DNA of 5,565 bases from Paracoccaceae bacterium (GTDB lineage: Bacteria > Pseudomonadota > Alphaproteobacteria > Rhodobacterales > Rhodobacteraceae), in assembly GCA_007128995.1 (NCBI GenBank), contig SKWJ01000139.1, positions 1-5,565 on the forward strand. The letters are read 5' to 3'. The notes below the pieces were generated by a model, which had not been told where the DNA came from, searched no databases, and saw nothing but the letters and a program-made list of their open reading frames with translations. Position 1 is the first letter of the stretch; the number at the start of each line of letters is the position of its first letter. Of the stretch, positions 1 through 5,549 are shown piece after piece. The position numbers were made by a program, and so were the translations under genes.

Positions 1-1036
1 CGGCCACGCGCTTCAGCGTCTCTCCGTCAATGCCCGAGATATTCTCGACCACATCCGGCGTGTAATCCTTCACCACCTCGCGCACCTGATCCATGCCATA
101 GACACGCTGCGCAAGATATTCTGTATCTTCCCAGCCATTTTCGAAAATGTGCCAGAGCATGCCGTGAATCACAGCAATATCCGTACCCGGACGGAAGCGG
201 ACATATTCGGTCGCATGTGCCGCCGTCCGCGTGAAACGCGGGTCCAGCACGATTACGTTCGCGCGCTGTGTCTCCTTGCCCTCAAGGATATGCTGCAACG
301 ACACCGGATGCGCCTCTGCTGCGTTCGAGCCCATGAAGACAACAGTCTTGGCATTGCGGATATCGTTATAGCTGTTCGTCTGGGCGCCATACCCCCAGGT
401 ATTCGCCACACCGGCAACTGTCGTCGAGTGACAGATACGCGCCTGATGGTCTACGTTATTGGTTCCCCAGAAGGCGGCAAACTTGCGGAAAAGATATGCG
501 CCTTCATTCGAGAATTTGGCCGAGCCGAGCAGATAAACCGAATCTGCGCCCGAGTTATCTCGGATCTCGCCCATCTTCTCGGCGATCTCGTCCAGCGCTT
601 GTTCCCATGTAATGCGCTGCCACTGGCCGCCCACCTTTTTCATTGGGTACTTGATACGGCGGTCGCCATGGACCAGTTCGCGTACGGACGCCCCTTTCGC
701 GCAATGCGTTCCGCGATTGATCGGGCTGCCATAGGCTGGTTCCTGTCCAACCCAAACACCATTCTGCACTTCGGCCTTGACAGTACAGCCGACCGAGCAA
801 TGCGTGCACATGTTGGTCTTGACCTCGATGGGCTGGCTCATGTCGGTGAAGCCTGCAGCCTCAACCCGCCGTGTCATTCCGGCGCCAAGCGTCGAAAGCG
901 CGGCCAGTCCACCAACAGTCAGACCCGACGCGCGCAGGAAACTGCGGCGATCAAGGGGCTTGGCGGAAACACCTGCAGCAAGCTGCGACAACCGACCTGT
1001 CGATGCCGCTTCACGGGTTCTGCGTTTGACAAGCAT
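1..1036 (-). CDS. fdhA: Formate dehydrogenase catalytic (alpha) subunit, N-terminal part, cut by window edge
   Basis: This is the large molybdopterin subunit of a respiratory formate dehydrogenase, oxidising formate to CO2 on the periplasmic face. I translated the minus strand from ATG at 1036; the frame stays open for 345 codons to the edge. Residues 29-35 (DRRSFLR) are a twin-arginine motif, followed by a hydrophobic stretch (about 36-54) and a likely cleavage site near VEA/AGF (58-63). Cys77, Cys80, Cys84 and Cys112 form the CxxCxxxC...C [4Fe-4S] motif, with the conserved Lys114 after it. QARICHS (198-204) is the active-site motif: Cys202, codon TGT, takes the metal-ligand position that is selenocysteine in E. 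coli FdnG, followed by His203. About one third of the usual length is present. The start is supported by G6 (1044-1049) seven bases upstream and by TGATG overlap with the preceding gene. FdhB and FdhC are expected next, outside the window. The symbol follows common usage for this class. Confidence 0.95.
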   Translation of the reverse strand, partial: MLVKRRTREAASTGRLSQLAAGVSAKPLDRRSFLRASGLTVGGLAALSTLGAGMTRRVEAAGFTDMSQPIEVKTNMCTHCSVGCTVKAEVQNGVWVGQEPAYGSPINRGTHCAKGASVRELVHGDRRIKYPMKKVGGQWQRITWEQALDEIAEKMGEIRDNSGADSVYLLGSAKFSNEGAYLFRKFAAFWGTNNVDHQARICHSTTVAGVANTWGYGAQTNSYNDIRNAKTVVFMGSNAAEAHPVSLQHILEGKETQRANVIVLDPRFTRTAAHATEYVRFRPGTDIAVIHGMLWHIFENGWEDTEYLAQRVYGMDQVREVVKDYTPDVVENISGIDGETLKRVA

Positions 1037-1251
1037 CAGTTTTCCCCCCGAGGATAATAGCGATTGGTGCGGTAGAAGGTTTCGACATGTTCGGTCAGTT
1101 GATACCGCGCGCGCGTCCGTTCAGTCCCGGTTTGCTGAGCAAAGCTCGGCCGGGCACTCCCTGTTGTCAAAGCCGCTGCAGAGGCAGCCCCTGTCGCCGC
1201 GACGCCAAAAAACGCACGGCGGCTGATCGGATTGTGTTTCTCTTTTGCCAT
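1036..1251 (-). CDS. Small Tat-signal protein of the formate dehydrogenase region (TIGR02811-like)
   Basis: This is a 71-residue protein of the 'formate dehydrogenase region TAT target' kind, small proteins encoded next to fdhA whose biochemical role is not established. Residues 10-15 (SRRAFF) are the twin-arginine motif and residues 16-30 are an Ala/Gly-rich hydrophobic stretch. A plausible cleavage site lies after SFA (about residue 38). The mature part is only about 33 residues and ends in a conserved-looking aromatic/basic segment (residues 50-67, YQLTEHVETFYRTNRYYP). I chose ATG 1251 because GGGAGGGG (1256-1263) sits just upstream at good spacing. An in-frame ATG at 1299 would add 16 residues but has no good Shine-Dalgarno sequence and would push the RR motif inward. 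The stop overlaps the fdhA start by one base (TGATG), implying coupled translation. A role in FDH assembly or anchoring is inference. Confidence 0.88.
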   Translation of the reverse strand: MAKEKHNPISRRAFFGVAATGAASAAALTTGSARPSFAQQTGTERTRARYQLTEHVETFYRTNRYYPRGEN

Positions 1252-1255
1252 CGGA

Positions 1256-1263
1256 CCCCTCCC
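1256..1263 (-). promoter_or_regulatory. Ribosome binding site deciding the small Tat protein start
   Basis: GGGAGGGG on the minus strand is a strong Shine-Dalgarno, with its GGAGG core (1262-1258) six bases before ATG 1251. It supports the 71-residue form over the longer version beginning at 1299. Confidence 0.7.
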
Positions 1264-1321
1264 ATCTGGCTGGACTAGGCAGTCACCGTGCTGCGTCATC
1301 CCAATTCCACGTCCATATCGG

Positions 1322-1927
1322 TCAAGCCGCGAGCGAAAAGGCGCGCGACTCGATGTCTGTCAGAAGCCGGCCGATTTCGGCCAGCGGCTGATAAAACCTT
1401 GCGCTTGGCGCGATTGCGAGATCGTCAAAAAACTGTGTCGCCCAAGACGCTATATGCCTGTTGAAAAACGCTGCTTGCAGGTCGGACGAAACCGAGATCT
1501 CACCACTCGCCAAATCCGCCATTACCTCTAGGAGCAGCGCAATATGGTCCTCTGGCTCATGTCGTCCTTCCGGGCGCGCCACGCCCAAACGCACCAGATC
1601 ACCGCGCAATTCAGCCAGCGGGCGCTCGTTCAATAATCCCGTCAGATAAAAGCTTGCGTAGGGAAGCAGTTCTCCGCGCCCGACCCCGATAAAGAGCTCG
1701 AAAAACTCTCGCTCTACGGATCGCGGGTCAGCCGATCTCGCGACATCAGCCAGCGCTGTGAAGGCGCGGCCCAATGCCGTTTCGTCGCCTTTCAGCTGGG
1801 AAATCTGCGCCAGCAGGTCCCTATCTGGGGGTGCTGCAAGCAGCCGCGCCAGAAAAGCATATTGCTGGCTTCGGGCCGCATCTACCGGATCACTTGCTGG
1901 CCCGTTCGCGGGCTGGCTGGTTGACAT
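1322..1927 (-). CDS. TorD/DmsD-family cytoplasmic chaperone for the formate dehydrogenase
   Basis: This 201-residue, all-helical-looking protein matches the TorD/DmsD family, which binds Tat signals and apo-forms of molybdoenzymes and delays export until the cofactor is inserted. Visible family signatures are EREFFELFIGVGRG (72-85) followed by PYASFY (89-94), the EPEDHIALLLEVM segment (124-136) containing the family's EPxDH motif, and HIASW (158-162). It has no signal peptide or membrane segment, so it should be cytosolic. Length is normal for the family. The start at 1927 has only a modest Shine-Dalgarno (GGGAC, 1938-1942, ten bases upstream). The gene sits two places before fdhA, so FdhA is the likely client, with the small Tat protein as a second candidate. 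It is preceded by a 124-base gap with a possible own promoter and followed by 70 bases before the Tat gene. Specificity for FdhA is inferred from context. Confidence 0.92.
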   Translation of the reverse strand: MSTSQPANGPASDPVDAARSQQYAFLARLLAAPPDRDLLAQISQLKGDETALGRAFTALADVARSADPRSVEREFFELFIGVGRGELLPYASFYLTGLLNERPLAELRGDLVRLGVARPEGRHEPEDHIALLLEVMADLASGEISVSSDLQAAFFNRHIASWATQFFDDLAIAPSARFYQPLAEIGRLLTDIESRAFSLAA

Positions 1928-1954
1928 TGTGCTCTTTGTCCCGTTGGCGCTTAC

Positions 1955-1978
1955 TGCATTTATATACAGTGGTATGCA
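1955..1978. promoter_or_regulatory. AT-rich dyad and possible promoter upstream of the torD-like gene
   Basis: In the only sizeable gap (1928-2051) there is an inverted repeat TGCAT-N14-ATGCA (1955-1959 with 1974-1978). Inside it, off-centre, is a second dyad ATAC-AGTG-GTAT (1964-1975). On the minus strand TATAAA (1964-1959) could be a -10 element, placing transcription start near 1952, about 25 bases before the torD-like ATG at 1927. The best -35 at 16-base spacing (TTACTT, 1986-1981) is poor, so an activator would be needed. The dyad covers the proposed -10 and spacer, where a regulator could bind. I do not recognise the regulator; it is not an FNR box (TTGAT-N4-ATCAA). Confidence 0.3.
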
Positions 1979-2051
1979 AAAAGTAACGCCACTCAGGAAG
2001 TCTGTCCAGCCCTATCCGACATTTCACCTGACAGGGATCTACGACCAAAGT

Positions 2052-2723
2052 CTAATGCGGTATCGCGCCACCGTGCCGGCGCAACGCGGGCATAGGGGTG
2101 TCTTCGGTCGAAGATGCGGCACTTTCAGTCGAATCTGCTGACGCGACAACGGGTTTGGAGGATATCCGCGCTGGTTCTGGCGGGATTGGACCTATCGTCT
2201 CGGCGCAATCATCCGGGGTATCAGCTTTCGATATTGATCCCTCTGCGCGCGCGTGATCGTCGTCCTGCAAGATCTTATGGCGCGGCGTAACCAGATCCTT
2301 GAGCATTTGCGCCGCGCGTTCGACTGATGGCGCTGCGCCATCGCCCGGAACGCCACCGGGTGTGTTCCAGTCCCAGGCGTAATCAACCGCCGGATCATTG
2401 TGATCGCGTATCGCTGGTGTAAGAAGCCACATCTTGCGAAGTGCCGCGTTACGCATCGACTGGGGAACGCCCTTTCGCAAGAAGGGACGTATGTCTGTTT
2501 CCGGTGTGAAAGTCTCGGGCGCAGGCAGGGCCGCAAGCTCTTCTTCGGTCAGGGTATCGACATCTTGGGGGTCGTGCGAAGGTTCCGGCGTTGCAGTTTG
2601 CGCCGCATCGCGTTGCGGATCAGTGTCGTCGGCGATTTCGGCCGCAGCCATGCGCTTGCGCTGCGACCACCGGCTCAGAAACGAGCCTTCGGCGGCTGGT
2701 TCGTTTTGTGGGGGCTTGGCCAT
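2052..2723 (-). CDS. DUF3306 domain-containing protein, FDH-cluster accessory
   Basis: This 223-residue protein of the DUF3306 family is habitually encoded with DUF3305 in formate dehydrogenase loci; its function is unknown. Using ATG 2723, residues 15-23 are the N-terminal FLSRWSQRK signature. An acidic, Pro-rich, probably disordered linker follows (about 28-75), then the core TDIRPFLRKGVP (76-87) with a basic helix containing ALRKMW (94-99). A long low-complexity Ser/Ala/Pro tail ends in the family-typical LRRHGGAIPH (214-223). No membrane segment, signal peptide or cysteine cluster is seen. The start was set by GGAGG (2729-2733), five bases before ATG 2723. ATG 2726, which overlaps the DUF3305 stop as TGATG, is only two bases from it, and ATG 2753 has no ribosome site. 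Translation is clearly coupled to DUF3305. The RW and RRHGG ends flanking disordered linkers look like short binding motifs; that is inference. Confidence 0.88.
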   Translation of the reverse strand: MAKPPQNEPAAEGSFLSRWSQRKRMAAAEIADDTDPQRDAAQTATPEPSHDPQDVDTLTEEELAALPAPETFTPETDIRPFLRKGVPQSMRNAALRKMWLLTPAIRDHNDPAVDYAWDWNTPGGVPGDGAAPSVERAAQMLKDLVTPRHKILQDDDHARAEGSISKADTPDDCAETIGPIPPEPARISSKPVVASADSTESAASSTEDTPMPALRRHGGAIPH

Positions 2724-2725
2724 CA

Positions 2726-3256
2726 TCACCTCCGACGCGGATTGTTGACCCATTTATCGACGTCTTGCAATATGCGCGGGGCGCGCGCGGTCATCGCATT
2801 CGGGTCTGCTGGAAGGCGCTTTCGCTTCTTGAAAGGAATCTCCACGTGATGTGTCGTCACGAAGGCTGCGACACGGTCGCGCACATTTCCAGGCATGGGC
2901 ACGGCTTCGACGATCAGATCCTGATCAGATGCATAGCCTTCGCCTTCGTAAGGATCGGCTGTAACGTTGATGATCTCGGCGCGTTCCGGTGACTGCCCCC
3001 GTATGGCAACCCAGATGGATGGCGTCCCCGAATTGAGGTTATCGCGATGATGAGCGGTATCGCCAGAGTACAAGACCAGATCCCGTCCCCCGAGATACCA
3101 GGTCTCGATCCCGTTCTCCGTCGAAATCAGCGTATTCGCAGGTGTCTCTGGTTCTTGCGACAAGACAGCCAACGGGCGCAATTCTCCTGCACCCCACCGG
3201 GTCACTGGTGGTCGCCTGACGGCCAAAACCGATACACGCATGACGTCCTGTGGCAT
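2726..3256 (-). CDS. DUF3305 domain-containing protein, FDH-cluster accessory
   Basis: This 176-residue cytoplasmic protein of the DUF3305 family has unknown function and is known from its linkage to DUF3306 and molybdenum formate dehydrogenases. The sequence shows a beta-rich pattern: an N-terminal strand RVSVLAV (7-13) with W21, then WYLGGRDLVLYSGDTAHHRDN (53-73). The segment NLNSGTPSIWVAIR (73-86) precedes VTADPYEGEGY (98-108), and the family-like VEAVPMPGNVRDRVAAFV (116-133) leads into a basic patch KKRKR (143-147). There are no cysteines, signal peptide or membrane segment. The start ATG 3256 has GAGGA nine bases upstream, 12 bases after the DUF6352 stop. An in-frame ATG at 3241 is a weaker alternative. 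The stop (TGA 2726-2728) lies inside the DUF3306 ribosome-site region, so the two are probably made in fixed ratio and may form a complex; the complex is inference. Confidence 0.9.
   Translation of the reverse strand: MPQDVMRVSVLAVRRPPVTRWGAGELRPLAVLSQEPETPANTLISTENGIETWYLGGRDLVLYSGDTAHHRDNLNSGTPSIWVAIRGQSPERAEIINVTADPYEGEGYASDQDLIVEAVPMPGNVRDRVAAFVTTHHVEIPFKKRKRLPADPNAMTARAPRILQDVDKWVNNPRRR
2729..2733 (-). promoter_or_regulatory. Ribosome binding site deciding the DUF3306 start
   Basis: GGAGG on the minus strand is built into the last two sense codons of the DUF3305 gene (CGG AGG) just before its TGA. It is five bases from ATG 2723 and two from ATG 2726, favouring initiation at 2723. A ribosome finishing DUF3305 would stop on top of this site, which suggests reinitiation. 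Confidence 0.65.
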
Positions 3257-3268
3257 GGTCGATTATCC

Positions 3269-4258
3269 TCAGTTCAGGACAGGCTCTGCCAGCGGCAGGC
3301 CAGTCAGCAGGTTTTGCGGTTTGATGCGAACACCACCATCATCTCCAACGCCAAGGATCAGCCAGATCGGGTGCCCTTGCTGCGCCGGCGCGATGCGGTC
3401 GTGTTCCATTACGTCCAGACGAAACAGCCCCACCAGTGTCGCCGGAGGGTGGTGCCCTTTCCAGATCGCATTTCCGATCGCGGTTCCGGCCGGGTCCAGC
3501 CCGACAAACCAGTGCAGATCGATATTCTCGACCTGCGTCTGGGGAATGACGCGGCACTCCAGCCCCAGCATGTGGCGGATAAATGCGCCAATCGCTTCTG
3601 CCATACCGCGTCTTGCCTCTGGGTCGCCCCCGAAATTGAGCACCATCGTGTGCGCATCGGAACGGGACCAATAGGTCCACTCATTGCCGCCCCCCAGCAC
3701 ATCCAGACTGTTTATCCCTCCTGAGAACATAGCGGTCAGCGGCGAGGCATGCATCTCATTTTCGTGAAGCTGCACCAGTTCTTCATCCGCAAGCAGAAGC
3801 TTGTCATCCTTGATGTGGCTGCGCTGCGGTCGGAAAAAGCACTCTGCCGCGCGCAAGATCTGCGGGTCATCGCATCCATCCAAGGCATTCCGGAGCACCA
3901 GCTGGACCAGCTGGTTCATGAAAACCACCGGCAGGCTGACCCGCTCGCGTACGATCCGGGCATAGCCTTCCTCGATCGTGCCAGCGGCGATCAGACGATC
4001 CCGCAAGCCCAACAGCAAACGCCAGTTCTCCACTGCGTCCCGGTCTTTGATCGCAATAAGTTCCATCTCGGAAACCTTGGCGCGGGGGTGCGACAACAGT
4101 TTTTTGTGCAGCATGCGCTCGGCGTCGCAGGCTTCGGGCGGAGGCAGCACCTCGGGTCGCGCGAGCCAGGCAAGGATCAACTCATCCGTCACGAGCATTC
4201 GCCCCGCAGCGTCAAGCTGCGTCAGATGATGGCCCGATGCCACCCAGAACTCAGGCAT
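3269..4258 (-). CDS. DUF6352 family protein, FDH-cluster accessory
   Basis: This 329-residue soluble protein resembles the DUF6352 family, found beside formate dehydrogenase genes and without an assigned function. The N terminus (FWVASGHH, 4-11) has a conserved-looking His pair and is followed by TDELILAWLARPE (24-36). A Cys/acidic segment CDAERMLH (44-51) comes next, then a helical middle with LRNALDGCDDP (122-132) and RAAECFFRPQR (136-146). The C-terminal half, from about residue 190, looks alpha/beta and includes HWFVGLDPAGTAIGNAIW (249-266). Cysteines 44, 129, 140 and 235 are scattered and do not form an iron-sulphur motif. No signal peptide or membrane segment is seen. The ATG overlaps the DUF6505 stop by one base (TAATG), with GGAG about nine bases upstream. 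The placement suggests an assembly role, which is inference. Confidence 0.87.
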   Translation of the reverse strand: MPEFWVASGHHLTQLDAAGRMLVTDELILAWLARPEVLPPPEACDAERMLHKKLLSHPRAKVSEMELIAIKDRDAVENWRLLLGLRDRLIAAGTIEEGYARIVRERVSLPVVFMNQLVQLVLRNALDGCDDPQILRAAECFFRPQRSHIKDDKLLLADEELVQLHENEMHASPLTAMFSGGINSLDVLGGGNEWTYWSRSDAHTMVLNFGGDPEARRGMAEAIGAFIRHMLGLECRVIPQTQVENIDLHWFVGLDPAGTAIGNAIWKGHHPPATLVGLFRLDVMEHDRIAPAQQGHPIWLILGVGDDGGVRIKPQNLLTGLPLAEPVLN

Positions 4259-4815
4259 TACTCTTTCTCCCGAAGTGCGAAGATATCCAGATGCCCTTCT
4301 GCGTTATCGTCTGTTTCCTCGACGAAATGGAAGGCGCGATCATGGCCTTGCAGATGTCCGCCTGAAAAGGCGGTTTCATCGCGCGGCTTGAGGGTCCGAA
4401 ACTGTTCGCGGATCGCGCCCTGCTCGTGCCGGCGATGCAGCGCAATCAATGTATTGAGCGGATGGTCCGCACAAAGGCTTGCGATAAGGGCCACTTCTTC
4501 CTGTGCAGCCGGACGCGCCACCTCAAGGGATGGGGCACCAAGATGCGCCACAAGCTGCCGTGCAAGAGCATCAACCAGTACCTCGTGTTCCGAAGGGGTT
4601 GCCTCCTGCACTGTGACGAGGGTCGAATGGCCGAAACTCTCGACGCCCAGAAATCCCGAACGAAATGCAATCGCTTCCTTGCGCGACAGGCTATCGGGGG
4701 AACGCCCCCAGAACAGGAATGTCCCCGTCACGGCCCATTCGCCCGGCGCAGCCGCGCAGGTGAAAACAACCTTGTCGGAGGGATCAAGCTGAATGGTGCG
4801 CGGCAACCGTATCAC
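4258..4815 (-). CDS. DUF6505 family protein, FDH-cluster accessory
   Basis: This 185-residue soluble protein is recognised as DUF6505-like; its function is unknown. It begins with the family-like RLPRTIQLDPSD (3-14), then GEWAVTGTFLFW (25-36) and the most distinctive segment FRSGFLGVESFGHSTLV (51-67). A helical stretch (74-116) follows, then NTLIALHRRHEQGAIREQFR (121-140), and a polar tail rich in acidic residues. The start is GTG at 4815, overlapping the ligase-like gene's TGA by four bases (GTGA), with AAGGGA upstream. No ATG lies nearby in frame, so GTG is preferred. The tight overlap implies co-translation with the ligase-like protein and possibly a joint function. It carries no catalytic or metal-binding motif that I recognise. 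Confidence 0.87.
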   Translation of the reverse strand: MIRLPRTIQLDPSDKVVFTCAAAPGEWAVTGTFLFWGRSPDSLSRKEAIAFRSGFLGVESFGHSTLVTVQEATPSEHEVLVDALARQLVAHLGAPSLEVARPAAQEEVALIASLCADHPLNTLIALHRRHEQGAIREQFRTLKPRDETAFSGGHLQGHDRAFHFVEETDDNAEGHLDIFALREKE

Positions 4816-5540
4816 AATCTTGGTCCCTTGTGATCCCGCCAGCCAGAGGCGTTCAATTCCGACAGCATGGGGCCCGAGCGTCTCCCCCCGCCAGACGGGG
4901 TGACTTCCACCAGCCGATCCACCTCAATGCGCCGCACGCCACGCAAAAGCGGCGGATCAACCCGCATGAGGTATCGATTCGTCACCGCGTCGAGCCCGTC
5001 ATGTGCCCATCTGTCAAAATACAGCATCATGTAGCTGGCAAATGTGGCAATGATATCCTCTGCCGGATCAAATGCCTCTTCCTTCAGTGATGTCGAGTGG
5101 GGGTGCTGCCCCGGTTCTGTCAGAGTGTCGCGATCCGCTACAAGTTCGGCAGCAAAGACCATCCAGTCAGGCACATCTTGCGCCTCTGTATCAGGCGGGA
5201 TGGCAAACAATCCACCTCCAAGGCGCGCCTTGTCGTATCGCAACTCATCAGGCCAGATCAATCGAACGCTGCGCTCGGGCGGACAATGTGCTGCCAGCGC
5301 ATCCGCCAGCGCGACCATGCCCAGCGCGAATGCCATCTGCGCGACCTCAAGTTGCTGGTCCGGCTCCAGCACCACGGCAAACGCCAGAAGCCCGGGACCC
5401 TGATATACCACAAGAGTCCCCGCACCATGCTCGGGCGCAAGCGACACGGCGCGCGCCAGCACGTCAGGCGAATCGGATCGGTGCAATGTGTAAGGGGGGG
5501 GCAGCAGAAGGGGGGGGGCGGCCTCGGAAACAGGGTGCAT
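4812..5540 (-). CDS. Biotin/lipoate A/B protein ligase-like protein, probably catalytically degenerate
   Basis: This 242-residue protein belongs to the biotin/lipoate-protein-ligase-like group found in alphaproteobacterial formate dehydrogenase clusters. The fold is suggested by VVLEPDQQLEVAQMAFALG (56-74), by RLIWPDELRYDKARLGGGLF (93-112) matching the ligase W-P-x-x-L...GG signature, and by DWMVFAAELVAD (125-136). The C-terminal helical part contains FDRWAHDGLDAVTNRYLMR (175-193). Known active ligases have a GRGRRG or RRxxGGG nucleotide-binding loop and an invariant Lys before the GG pair. Here the loop reads QGPGLL (47-52) and the position before LGG is Arg106, although Lys104 is close. The last 45 residues do not look like a DUF4444 domain. 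The start ATG 5540 is backed by GGAGAGAG (5542-5549). The Pro-rich N terminus is encoded by two homopolymer runs. A role as a binding or assembly factor rather than an enzyme is inference. Confidence 0.85.
   Translation of the reverse strand: MHPVSEAAPPLLLPPPYTLHRSDSPDVLARAVSLAPEHGAGTLVVYQGPGLLAFAVVLEPDQQLEVAQMAFALGMVALADALAAHCPPERSVRLIWPDELRYDKARLGGGLFAIPPDTEAQDVPDWMVFAAELVADRDTLTEPGQHPHSTSLKEEAFDPAEDIIATFASYMMLYFDRWAHDGLDAVTNRYLMRVDPPLLRGVRRIEVDRLVEVTPSGGGRRSGPMLSELNASGWRDHKGPRL
5494..5518 (-). repeat. Paired C8 and C9 homopolymer tracts inside the ligase-like gene start
   Basis: On the coding strand there is a run of nine C (5518-5510) and, eight bases later, a run of eight C (5501-5494). 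They encode Pro codons 8-10 and 14-16 of the ligase-like protein. A one-base slip in either run would shift the frame within the first 16 codons. They could be a slippage-prone switch, or simply a place where sequencing errors collect. Confidence 0.8.
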
Positions 5541-5541
5541 G

Positions 5542-5549
5542 CTCTCTCC
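5542..5549 (-). promoter_or_regulatory. Ribosome binding site of the ligase-like gene
   Basis: The minus-strand sequence GGAGAGAG lies one base before ATG 5540, with its GGAG core five bases away, which fixes this start. The out-of-frame ATG at 5554 lies just upstream of it. The remaining bases to the window edge show no promoter, so the operon's true start is probably outside the window. Confidence 0.7.

Noticed and set aside
431..433. Possible selenocysteine codon at the FdhA active site.
   Set aside because: The codon reads TGT (Cys202), not TGA, so no selenocysteine insertion is needed in the part of the gene that is visible.
149..1057. Plus-strand reading frame of 302 codons at the left side.
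   Set aside because: It is antisense to fdhA, whose motifs (Tat signal, four-Cys cluster, QARICHS) are unmistakable. The plus-strand product is Arg/His/Cys-rich and unlike any family I know.
1036..1299. Longer, 87-residue version of the small Tat protein from ATG 1299.
   Set aside because: It has no good ribosome site and its extra 16 residues are unlike a Tat N-region. ATG 1251 has a strong Shine-Dalgarno at ideal spacing.
1890..2027. Short minus-strand frame of 45 codons starting at GTG 2027 in the torD gap.
   Set aside because: It has no Shine-Dalgarno sequence and no recognisable motif, and it runs into the torD coding region in another frame. It does not resemble a ferredoxin remnant.
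2006..2039. Inverted repeat CTGTC...GACAG and the small palindrome CCTGTCAGG after the DUF3306 stop, considered as a terminator.
   Set aside because: The stem is only five pairs with a loop of over 20 bases, it is not GC-rich enough, and no T-run follows on the minus strand.
3047..3724. Plus-strand reading frame of 225 codons.
   Set aside because: It crosses the junction of DUF3305 and DUF6352 on the opposite strand and has no domain or convincing ribosome site.
3749..4792. Long plus-strand reading frame of 347 codons, longer than most real genes here.
   Set aside because: It runs opposite the DUF6352 and DUF6505 genes, ignores their boundary, and gives a product rich in Gln, His, Arg and Cys with no recognisable domain. 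It is a codon-bias shadow.
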